DNA of 7,523 nucleotides from the NCBI GenBank assembly GCA_021780795.1, contig JAJXYA010000109.1, forward strand, positions 1 through 7,523. Reading direction: 5' to 3'. The translations under genes and the position numbers were made by a program. This stretch comes from Bacillota bacterium. GTDB lineage: Bacteria > Bacillota_A > Clostridia > Clostridiales > Clostridiaceae. Below, one piece after another: positions 1-6,132 of the stretch (position 1 is its first letter; the number at the start of each line of letters is the position of its first letter). The notes under the pieces were generated by a model. That model searched no databases. It saw nothing but the letters and a program-made list of their open reading frames with translations, and had not been told where the DNA came from.

Positions 1-319
1 ACAAGCATCTCTTGGTACTCGAGTAATAACTGCTCAAGAAGCTAAATGGGAATTAGTAAGAAATAATGCTAAACTCGTTGCCTTAGAAAATATTGTAGGT
101 GAAATAGCATTGGAAGGCGCTCTACCTTATCCGCCAGGAGTATTCTGTGTTGTTCCTGGAGAAGTATGGAGTACAACAGCACAAAAATACTTCACAATAT
201 TACAAGATGGAATTAATCAATTTCCTGGTTTTGCTCCAGAAATTCAAGGAGTATACCTAGAAAAAGAAGACGGTCTTGTCAAGGCTTATGGATATGTACT
301 AGATAGAAAATCAATTTAA
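1..319 (+). CDS. speF: Ornithine decarboxylase, inducible type, C-terminal part (5' truncated by window edge)
   Basis: This is the last 105 codons of a PLP-dependent decarboxylase of the bacterial Orn/Lys/Arg family; the frame starts at base 2 and ends at TAA 317-319. Seen: the C-terminal block GALPYPPGVFCVVPGE, then a run containing INQFPGFAPEIQGVY and a final YGYV segment. As I recall them, these match the C-terminus of E. coli SpeF better than those of lysine or arginine decarboxylases. The enzyme converts L-ornithine to putrescine and CO2 in the cytoplasm, consuming a proton. The PLP-binding lysine and the N-terminal wing domain lie off the window, so the active site cannot be checked. 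The potE antiporter starts 100 bp downstream on the same strand, which strongly supports ornithine as the substrate. E. coli has the same speF-potE operon, induced by acid and ornithine. Any speFL-like leader would lie upstream and out of view. Confidence 0.93.
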   Translation, partial: QASLGTRVITAQEAKWELVRNNAKLVALENIVGEIALEGALPYPPGVFCVVPGEVWSTTAQKYFTILQDGINQFPGFAPEIQGVYLEKEDGLVKAYGYVLDRKSI

Positions 320-334
320 TATTAATTGCTAGCC

Positions 335-371
335 TATGATATAATCATCAAACTTTTATGATTATATCATA
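335..371 (+). promoter_or_regulatory. Perfect 14-bp hairpin in the speF-potE gap, with an extended -10-like element
   Basis: The arms TATGATATAATCAT (335-348) and ATGATTATATCATA (358-371) are exact inverted repeats around a 9-nt loop. No T-tract follows, so it does not look like a normal intrinsic terminator. It could be an attenuator, an RNA-processing or stabilising stem, or a palindromic protein-binding site. The left arm also contains TGATATAAT (337-345), a match to an extended -10 promoter element that would start transcription near 352. No good -35 box is visible, so a separate potE promoter is only a possibility. Confidence 0.6.
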
Positions 372-419
372 AGCCATCTATTATATAAATAAACTAATGA
401 ATGATAAGGGGATTATATT

Positions 420-1754
420 ATGGACAAAAAGAAAAATAAGATGAGTGTTCTCCAGCTAACAATGATAACCGCTATAAATATGATGGGTTCGGGGATAATA
501 ATGCTTCCTGCTAATTTAGCTCGAGTTGGAACTATGTCAATTCTCTCATGGTTAATTACAGGTATTGGATCAATGGCATTAGCTTATGCCTTTGCACAAT
601 CCGGTATGTTTAGTCGCAACTCTGGAGGTATGGGTGGATATTCAGAATATTCTCATGGAAAATCCGGAAGCTTTATGGCAAACTATTCTTATGGTTCGTC
701 ATTAATAATTGCCAATGTAGCAATTGCAATCTCTGCTGTAGGTTACGCCTCAGTACTTTTCGGAGTGAAACTCTCCCCTCTTTCAGTAGGGCTATGTACA
801 ATTTTCACTTTATGGTTAGCAACAGCTCTTAATTTTGGAGGAGCAAGGATTACTGGGAAAATCAGTTCATTTACTGTATGGGGTGTAATCATTCCTGTAT
901 TAGCTATGTCTACTTTAGGGTGGTTTTGGTTTAGTGGGCATTTATATGCAACTTCATGGAATCCTAATAAATTGCCATTTTTCAGTGCTGTAGGAAAATC
1001 CATTTCAATAACTTTATGGGCATTCTTAGGACTTGAATCTGCTTCTGCAAATATGGATGCAGTAGACAATCCAAAGAAAAATGTTCCTATCGCATGTTTA
1101 GGCGGAACTATTGGTGCCGCAATAATATATATTGTTTCAACAAACGTTATTGCTGGTATCGTTCCAAATGCAGATTTATTAAATACAAATGCACCTTTTG
1201 GGTTAGCATTTTCTACTATGCTTGGTCCAGTGGCTGGAAAGATTGTTATGGGTATGATGATTATGTCATGCTTTGGTTCTCTCCTTGGATGGCAATTTAC
1301 TATTGCAGGAGTATTTAAAAGTTCTGCAGTTGAAGGATATTTCCCTAAAATATTTGGTAAAGTTACAAAAACTGGAACTCCAATTTGGGGAATGGTTGTT
1401 ATTACCGTTGTTCAATCTCTACTTGCACTAATGACAATTAACCCAAGTTTATCTGGCCAATTCAATGTACTCGTAAACTTGGCAGTTGTTACAAATGTTA
1501 TTCCATACTTGTTATCTATGGCATCAGTTAATGTAATACTAAAATCAGAAAACGTACCTGATAAGCAAATAAAGAGAACTACTTTTGTTGCCTTAATAGC
1601 TTCACTTTATAGTTTATATGCTCTTTACTCTTCAGGGCTAGAACCAATGTTTTATGGTTCTATAGTAACCTTTGCTGGATGGACATTATATGGTTTTGTT
1701 TCATACCGTTTCGATGTAAAGAAAGAGGATGAGGTTGAAAAACTAGTTGCCTAA
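420..1754 (+). CDS. potE: Putrescine/ornithine antiporter PotE
   Basis: An inner-membrane transporter of the APC superfamily, 444 aa (E. coli PotE is about 439). It exchanges cytoplasmic putrescine for external ornithine, and can also take up putrescine with protons. The protein looks polytopic with about 12 hydrophobic helices. Seen: the family N-terminus with NMMGSGIIMLP (20-30), SGGMGGYSEY (68-77), FGGARITGKISS (139-150), LWAFLGLESASAN (199-211), SSLLGWQF-type segment (287-293) and FNVLVNLAVVTN (348-359). Trp200, Glu206, Trp291 and Tyr424 align with Trp201, Glu207, Trp292 and Tyr425, which mutagenesis of E. coli PotE implicated in transport (recalled, not looked up). Cysteines 62, 210 and 286 of E. 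coli are Ser61, Ser209 and Phe285 here. The start is set by AAGGGG at 406-411, 8 nt before the ATG; Met8 has no such site. It lies directly after speF and is probably co-transcribed with it. Confidence 0.96.
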   Translation: MDKKKNKMSVLQLTMITAINMMGSGIIMLPANLARVGTMSILSWLITGIGSMALAYAFAQSGMFSRNSGGMGGYSEYSHGKSGSFMANYSYGSSLIIANVAIAISAVGYASVLFGVKLSPLSVGLCTIFTLWLATALNFGGARITGKISSFTVWGVIIPVLAMSTLGWFWFSGHLYATSWNPNKLPFFSAVGKSISITLWAFLGLESASANMDAVDNPKKNVPIACLGGTIGAAIIYIVSTNVIAGIVPNADLLNTNAPFGLAFSTMLGPVAGKIVMGMMIMSCFGSLLGWQFTIAGVFKSSAVEGYFPKIFGKVTKTGTPIWGMVVITVVQSLLALMTINPSLSGQFNVLVNLAVVTNVIPYLLSMASVNVILKSENVPDKQIKRTTFVALIASLYSLYALYSSGLEPMFYGSIVTFAGWTLYGFVSYRFDVKKEDEVEKLVA

Positions 1755-1799
1755 TATAATCCAAAATAATTATACTATACATAATGTGTAATTAAGTTT

Positions 1800-1854
1800 T
1801 AATGGACCATTAATAACTTTGTTTGTAAAGTTATTAATGGTCCATTATTTTTTT
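1800..1854 (+). terminator. Strong intrinsic terminator of the speF-potE operon
   Basis: A perfect 21-bp stem (arms 1800-1820 and 1827-1847) closes a 6-nt loop (GTTTGT) and is followed at once by seven T residues (1848-1854). It sits 45 bp after the potE stop, between two convergent genes. On the - strand the same stem is followed by AAAACTTAATT rather than a T-tract, so it is chiefly a + strand terminator. It may still stop topB transcripts by stem strength alone, since no better topB terminator is visible in 1855-1945. Confidence 0.93.
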
Positions 1855-1945
1855 CATTTTTTCCAATTTATGACTTCAAGCCTAACCTCTACTCTAATGC
1901 CTAAACTCTTTCTGAGGATAATTGAGTGTTATACTTACTTTTTCT

Positions 1946-4141
1946 TTATTTATCCTTATTAAACATAGCCATTAAATCTCCAAATGGATTATTTATAGGC
2001 TCATTTGCTTCTTGCTTCATTTTTTTCATTATGTTTGCTACTTCTTTTTTGTTTACCTTGTCACCTTTACTATCAAATCTTTTATTAAACTGAGCTGCCT
2101 TTTCTCTGAAGTTACAGTTAGTATTTATACAAACGTATATTTGACCTTCTCCTTGTCCTCTAAGCTCTAGCTTCTTTTTACATTCTGGACATCTTGCATT
2201 TGTAAACTTACTTAAATTTTCTCTATGACCACAAGCTCTATCTTGGCATACATTCATTACACCAAATTTCCCTTTAACTTCTAGCATGTATTTTCCACAT
2301 TCAGGACATTTTTTGCCTGTAAGATTTTCATGCTTAAACTTATCACTGCTCCCTTTAACTTCTTGAACTAGCTCAGCTGCATATTTTCTCATTTCCTCTG
2401 TAAAAATTCTCGGGTCCTTCTTTCCTTTGCTTATAAGATCTAATTCAAGTTCCCATTTCGCAGTCATTAAAGGTGATTTTAATTCCTCTGGTACGAGCTC
2501 TATAAGTTGTTTTCCTTTTCCTGTAGGAACTATTTCTTTTCCATTTTTCTCTATATAGAAAACATTATATAACTTTTCTATAATATCAGCTCTTGTAGCA
2601 ACTGTTCCTATACCACCAGTTTCCCCTAAGGTTTTTGCAGAAACCTTATCTACACTTACATACTTATGTGGTTTTTCCATAGCTGATAGTAACGTACCTT
2701 CGTTAAATCTTGCTGGTGGTTTTGTCTTAAGTTTTTTACTTTCCACAGAGGTTATATTTAATTTGTCACCCTTTTTAACTACAGGTAACACTTGACTGTC
2801 TTTTTCATCTTCGTCTTCTGTTAAGTCATCAGCTCTATCGTATACCTTTTTCCATCCCTTAGCCTTAATTACATTACCTTTAGCTATAAATGTTTCACCA
2901 TTAATATCTGCAGTGACTGTTGTTTGTAAATATTCATATGGTGGTAGCATAACAGATAGGAATCTTTTAACTACTAAATCATAAACATGCCTTTCCTCAC
3001 TGCTTAAAAGAGCTGTATTTCCTCTTTCTTCAGTTGGAATGATAGCATGGTGATCACTTACCTTACTATCATCTACAAAACTTTTATTTGCATTTATTCT
3101 TCCACCCAAGATTTCAGTTGCAACGGCTCTATAGCTTCCAGATGAAATTGCTTTTAAGCGGTCTGGCAGTGTTGCTACTATATCACTAGAAATATATCTT
3201 GAGTCCGTTCTAGGATAAGTTAAAAGCTTAAAATTTTCATACAGTCTTTGCATTATAGAAAGCGTTTGCTTTGCTGAATAAGAAAATATTCTATTTGCAT
3301 CTCTTTGTAATTCCGTTAAATCATAAAGAGCAGGAGAGTATTGCTTTTTAGCAGCTTCAGTAACACTTACTATAGTTCCTTCCTTGCCTTTAGTTTTTAA
3401 AAGAACTTTTTCCACTATACTTTCTTCAAATATACTACTATTGTTATTCTTATCTCTCCACTCAAGGCTAAACCCTTTAGCTTTTGCATTAATTACATAG
3501 TAATCCTTTGGCTTAAAGTTTCTTATTTCTTCTTCACGATTAACTATCATGGCAAGGGTTGCTGATTGAACCCTACCTGCTGTAAGCTGCGCATTATGTT
3601 TACAAGTAAGAGCTCTAGTAACATTCAACCCCACAACCCAGTCTGCCTCTGATCTGCAAGCGGCTGCCTTATATAAATTATCATATTGAGATGCCGGTTT
3701 TAGATTTCTAAATCCATCTAATATTGCTTTATCTGTCTGTGATGATATCCAAAGTCTCTTTGTTGGCTTATTTACCCTTGCCTTTTCAATAATCCATCTA
3801 GCTACTAATTCTCCCTCACGACCTGCATCTGTAGCTATTACAATTTCAGTAACATCTTTTCTAGTAAGCTGTTCTTTAACTGCACTAAACTGCTTTCCAC
3901 TTTGTTTTATAGTCACAAGTTTAAGCGGCTTTGGTAGCATTGGTAAATCTTCCATCCGCCATGACTTATACTTGTCGTCATAAACCTCCGGATCAGCTAG
4001 TGTGACTAAATGGCCTAAAGCCCAAGTTACAATATATTTGTCTCCTTCAATACATCCATTTCCTTTTTTAAAACATTTTAAAACCCTAGCAAGTTCCCTT
4101 CCAACAGAAGGTTTTTCTGCCAGTACTAAAATTTTTCCCAT
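1946..4141 (-). CDS. topB: DNA topoisomerase III (type IA)
   Basis: A 731-aa cytoplasmic type IA topoisomerase that relaxes or decatenates DNA by cutting and passing single strands, acting in replication and recombination intermediates. Seen, in order: an N-terminal Toprim domain opening MGKILVLAEKPSVGRELA with Glu9; TDAGREGELVARW at 104-116 carrying the metal-binding acidic residues Asp105 and Glu109; LTAGRVQSATLAMIV (186-200); the active-site block LLTYPRTDSRYI with catalytic Tyr309; DHHAIIPT (363-370); and GETGGIGTVATRADIIEKL (506-524). The C-terminus has two C4 zinc ribbons with matching spacing: Cys612/615/632/637 and Cys651/654/671/676. The length matches B. subtilis TopB (about 727 aa, recalled), and the DAGREGE form is usual for that branch. 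The start ATG at 4139-4141 has AGAGG upstream (4153-4157 on the complementary strand). It is convergent with potE and divergent from the exonuclease gene. No truncation or missing catalytic residue is seen. Confidence 0.97.
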   Translation of the reverse strand: MGKILVLAEKPSVGRELARVLKCFKKGNGCIEGDKYIVTWALGHLVTLADPEVYDDKYKSWRMEDLPMLPKPLKLVTIKQSGKQFSAVKEQLTRKDVTEIVIATDAGREGELVARWIIEKARVNKPTKRLWISSQTDKAILDGFRNLKPASQYDNLYKAAACRSEADWVVGLNVTRALTCKHNAQLTAGRVQSATLAMIVNREEEIRNFKPKDYYVINAKAKGFSLEWRDKNNNSSIFEESIVEKVLLKTKGKEGTIVSVTEAAKKQYSPALYDLTELQRDANRIFSYSAKQTLSIMQRLYENFKLLTYPRTDSRYISSDIVATLPDRLKAISSGSYRAVATEILGGRINANKSFVDDSKVSDHHAIIPTEERGNTALLSSEERHVYDLVVKRFLSVMLPPYEYLQTTVTADINGETFIAKGNVIKAKGWKKVYDRADDLTEDEDEKDSQVLPVVKKGDKLNITSVESKKLKTKPPARFNEGTLLSAMEKPHKYVSVDKVSAKTLGETGGIGTVATRADIIEKLYNVFYIEKNGKEIVPTGKGKQLIELVPEELKSPLMTAKWELELDLISKGKKDPRIFTEEMRKYAAELVQEVKGSSDKFKHENLTGKKCPECGKYMLEVKGKFGVMNVCQDRACGHRENLSKFTNARCPECKKKLELRGQGEGQIYVCINTNCNFREKAAQFNKRFDSKGDKVNKKEVANIMKKMKQEANEPINNPFGDLMAMFNKDK

Positions 4142-4298
4142 ATATAAAACTTCCTCTCTTATGTTAAATTATCATCTGCACTGCTACAATATTACTTAGT
4201 CTTTTTGTTTCTTCTATATGTAATTATTCCTCTACAAATAATACCATTAGCTGTATATGTACAAAACTGTCTAAAAATCTAATATCCATACTATGTTT

Positions 4299-4328
4299 AT
4301 TATAAACTACTTTATATACAATGTTCAA
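4299..4328 (-). promoter_or_regulatory. Sigma-A-type promoter for topB
   Basis: Read on the - strand, TTGAAC (4323-4328) and a consensus TATAAT (4299-4304) are separated by 18 bp. Transcription would begin near 4292, leaving a leader of about 150 nt before the topB ATG. This is the best promoter match in the divergent region. I saw no strong terminator, T-box or riboswitch structure in the leader. Confidence 0.6.
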
Positions 4329-4378
4329 TTTTTTGTTAAACTAGACGCGGTATCGAAGGTGTTTTTTATTACCGTAAA

Positions 4379-4387
4379 TGATATACT
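4379..4387 (+). promoter_or_regulatory. Extended -10 promoter for the exonuclease gene
   Basis: TGATATACT is an extended -10 element (TGnTATAAT type, one mismatch) 32 bp before the ATG. The predicted start is near 4394, with a leader of about 25 nt that includes the ribosome site AGAGG at 4408-4412. The -35 region (around 4358-4364) is a poor match, as is common when an extended -10 is present. A short relatively GC-rich stretch at 4341-4360 just upstream stands out from the AT-rich surroundings and could hold a regulator site. Confidence 0.45.
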
Positions 4388-4419
4388 ATATAAAACAAAA
4401 TAAATTTAGAGGTAATTAA

Positions 4420-5202
4420 ATGAATTATATAATATTTGATTTAGAATTCAATCAAGGCTATAACTTTACAAAGGAAGCTAAAACTGTAATAAACCCTAAA
4501 TGTCCTTTTGAAGTAATTCAGATAGGTGCTGTAAAACTAAATGACAATTTTGAGACAGTTGACACTCTAGATGTATTAGTAAAACCAGAAATATATACTG
4601 AACTTAATCCCTTTGTAAAGGGAATTACTGGACTAACAATAGAAGACTTAGATAGAGGTAAACCCTTTAAAGAAATGTATAAAGAATTTATAGAATTTAT
4701 CAAAACTGATAGAAGTGTACTGTGTGTATGGGGAGTAGCAGATATAAAAGAATTATTTCGAAATATAGAATATCATGAGTTGGATACTACACCAGTACCC
4801 ACGGAATACATCAACATTCAATCCTACGCTTCTAAGGAGCTTAATTGCCAAAAAGGAATTAATATTGGGCTAGGTAATGCATCACAGTTGCTAAGCATAC
4901 CCATTGAAAATAATCTTCATAATGCTTTTAATGATGCTTACTATACTGCAGAAGTTTTCAAGAAAATTTATAGCAAAGAAATTAAAGTTAAGGTGTATAA
5001 TCCTCATAAAAATACAAGATTAAACAAATCCGATACTCAGAAACATAAAATTGATACTTATAACTTAATGAAGCAATTTGAAAAAATGTTTAAGAGAGAA
5101 ATGACTACAGAAGAAGAATCTATAATTAAGCTAGCTTATATTATGGGTAAAACAAATCAATTCCAGATTAAAATTGCATCTGACCCAATAATCAAAAAAT
5201 AA
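4420..5202 (+). CDS. DEDDh 3'-5' exonuclease (RNase T / DNA Pol III epsilon / KapD-like family)
   Basis: A 260-aa protein with an exonuclease fold at residues 1-185. Seen: exo I IIFDLEFNQG with metal ligands Asp7 and Glu9; EVIQIGAVKL (31-40); the FVKGITGLT block (65-73); exo II VWGVADIKELFRN with Asp108; and exo III LHNAFNDAYYTAEVF with His167 and Asp172. All DEDDh catalytic positions are present, so a working nuclease trimming DNA or RNA 3' ends is expected. Residues about 186-260 form a lysine-rich, mostly helical extension that I do not recognise and that may choose the substrate or partner. The family includes KapD (an inhibitor of the KinA sporulation pathway in Bacillus), stand-alone epsilon-like proofreaders and RNases, so the exact substrate is unknown. 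The start is supported by AGAGG (4408-4412), 7 nt upstream. It is divergent from topB and ends in its own terminator. Confidence 0.88.
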   Translation: MNYIIFDLEFNQGYNFTKEAKTVINPKCPFEVIQIGAVKLNDNFETVDTLDVLVKPEIYTELNPFVKGITGLTIEDLDRGKPFKEMYKEFIEFIKTDRSVLCVWGVADIKELFRNIEYHELDTTPVPTEYINIQSYASKELNCQKGINIGLGNASQLLSIPIENNLHNAFNDAYYTAEVFKKIYSKEIKVKVYNPHKNTRLNKSDTQKHKIDTYNLMKQFEKMFKREMTTEEESIIKLAYIMGKTNQFQIKIASDPIIKK

Positions 5203-5236
5203 AATCAGTATAGAACTATCTTCTATACTGATTTTT
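5201..5236. terminator. Bidirectional intrinsic terminator between convergent genes
   Basis: A perfect 15-bp stem (5201-5215 with 5221-5235) closes a 5-nt loop. A T-run follows on the + strand (5232-5236), and on the - strand the A-rich run 5194-5204 supplies the T-tract. It overlaps the stop codon of the exonuclease gene (TAA 5200-5202) and lies 8 bp from the end of the HNH-like gene, so it probably serves both. Confidence 0.9.
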
Positions 5237-5243
5237 AGAATTT

Positions 5244-5936
5244 TTATTGATTTTCTGTCTCTTCATCTAATTTAACATTTTCTAAATTAGATTTTCTATT
5301 GTCTAATGTATTAAGATTTATAGGATGAGTAGCCATATCTTCAGCTGTACCCATTATATATCTATTTAGGTAAATTTTTCCTTCAGGAGTATTTGCTACT
5401 GCATAAGGCTCTGTATCTTTCTTAAAATAGACCCATGTATAGCCATTATTGATTACTCTATTTACGTCTTCTTTATCAATTATAGTCCTTGATTTCTCTT
5501 TACCGTATCTATCTCTTAATATTACAGCAACAGTTTCTTCATCTAATTCTACATAATCATTAGGTGTATTTTGATTGTATATTTCTAGGTTGCATTTTCT
5601 ATTATCTAAAGTATCTCCATTGATATGTCTAACAGGTGCTTTTGGATGAACATCTAATATAAATGACTGCAACCCTTGCTTTCTTCTATATTTTTTTTCT
5701 TCAATATAATAGCTACCTAAATTTTGTGCTAAGTAATTATTTAAGTCCTTATTCCACTCTGCAAACCAAAGACCCTTTTCTAATACCTTTTGTAAATCTT
5801 CAGTATCTATTTTACCGTCAATAGTTGTACCATCTTTTTTAACTAATTTTAAAATAGTAATATCTTCAAGAGTTTGGTATTTGTTGGATCTAATCTCTAC
5901 TTTATTAGCTTCTGTTTTATTTTCGTTTTTTATAAT
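5244..5936 (-). CDS. Duplicated AP2/HNH-like module protein with a non-ATG or lost start codon
   Basis: The frame is open from a stop at 5997-5999 down to TAA 5244-5246. It has no ATG, GTG or TTG before a TTG at 5670-5672, yet coding sense clearly begins further up. I place the start at ATT 5934-5936 (230 aa), because GAGGTG (5941-5946) precedes it by 4 nt; ATA 5931-5933 is an alternative. The protein is two copies of one module, about residues 26-119 and 136-221. Each has a hydrophobic strand, I-D-x-E-D plus a helix, an aromatic segment, and a closing TLDNRKxNLE block: RHINGDTLDNRKCNLE at 103-118 and HPINLNTLDNRKSNLE at 204-219. Known: such I-D-x-E-D...TLDNRxxNL modules occur in phage and mobile HNH/AP2-type DNA-binding nucleases. 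Here both HNH cores deviate from the usual DHINGNTLDNR, so cutting is doubtful; DNA binding is an inference. If translation used only TTG 5672, the first half-module would be lost. A start-codon-mutated pseudogene is the main alternative. Confidence 0.62.
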   Translation of the reverse strand: MIKNENKTEANKVEIRSNKYQTLEDITILKLVKKDGTTIDGKIDTEDLQKVLEKGLWFAEWNKDLNNYLAQNLGSYYIEEKKYRRKQGLQSFILDVHPKAPVRHINGDTLDNRKCNLEIYNQNTPNDYVELDEETVAVILRDRYGKEKSRTIIDKEDVNRVINNGYTWVYFKKDTEPYAVANTPEGKIYLNRYIMGTAEDMATHPINLNTLDNRKSNLENVKLDEETENQ

Positions 5937-5940
5937 AGGA

Positions 5941-5946
5941 CACCTC
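5941..5946 (-). promoter_or_regulatory. Shine-Dalgarno site that decides the HNH-like gene start
   Basis: On the - strand, GAGGTG is a six-base perfect match to the consensus AAGGAGGTGA. It is followed by TCCT and then ATT ATA AAA. No ATG, GTG or TTG lies within normal reach in any frame, so the ribosome site points to ATT or ATA. This is the basis for extending the gene 88 codons beyond the first conventional start codon (TTG 5672). Confidence 0.6.
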
Positions 5947-5960
5947 TTTCTTCTATATAT

Positions 5961-6115
5961 AAGGAATTTAAAATCACATATAACTTTAATTTTTCCCTAA
6001 TTTTTTAATAATAATTCAATTCTTCTCTAGAATAACAGTTTTTATTTTACTACATTATTTTATTATATCACATTCATCAGATTAAAGGCACTGAAGTTTA
6101 AAAGGAATTTAAAAT
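5961..6115. repeat. 14-bp direct repeat flanking the HNH-like gene promoter
   Basis: AAGGAATTTAAAAT occurs at 5961-5974 and again at 6102-6115, 141 bp apart. The copies lie on either side of the predicted promoter of the HNH-like gene; the right copy is 18 bp past the NAGPA-like gene's stop. In sequence this AT-rich it may be chance, but it could be a paired binding site or the scar of a small insertion. Confidence 0.4.
6062..6070 (-). promoter_or_regulatory. Extended -10 promoter for the HNH-like gene
   Basis: The - strand reads TGATATAAT, a full match to the extended -10 consensus TGnTATAAT. The -35 region (around 6085-6090, TGCCTT) is weak. Transcription would begin near 6055 and give a leader of about 120 nt before the ATT start. 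I see no strong terminator after the NAGPA-like gene at 6133, so read-through from upstream is also possible. Confidence 0.5.
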
Positions 6116-6132
6116 ATATTATCTATTTATTT

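Noticed and set aside
743..1069. Open frame of 108 codons on the - strand inside potE
   Set aside because: It lies antisense within a strongly conserved transporter gene and has no recognisable protein features.
1880..1909. Imperfect direct repeat GCCTAACCTCT / GCCTAAACTCT after topB
   Set aside because: Only two short, mismatched copies with no flanking structure; likely chance.
4224..4289. Possible 21-codon leader peptide upstream of topB
   Set aside because: Its ATG lies about 3 nt from the predicted transcript start, with no ribosome site, and the peptide has no regulatory codon run.
5244..5672. Calling only the 142-aa frame from TTG 5672 as the gene
   Set aside because: The TTG falls inside the first module, with no usable ribosome site at correct spacing, and module homology continues upstream to a good Shine-Dalgarno site near 5941.
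4420..5936. Exonuclease plus HNH-like gene as a defence or nuclease system
   Set aside because: The genes are convergent with a bidirectional terminator between them, so they are not co-transcribed, and no third component such as a helicase, methylase or toxin partner is nearby.
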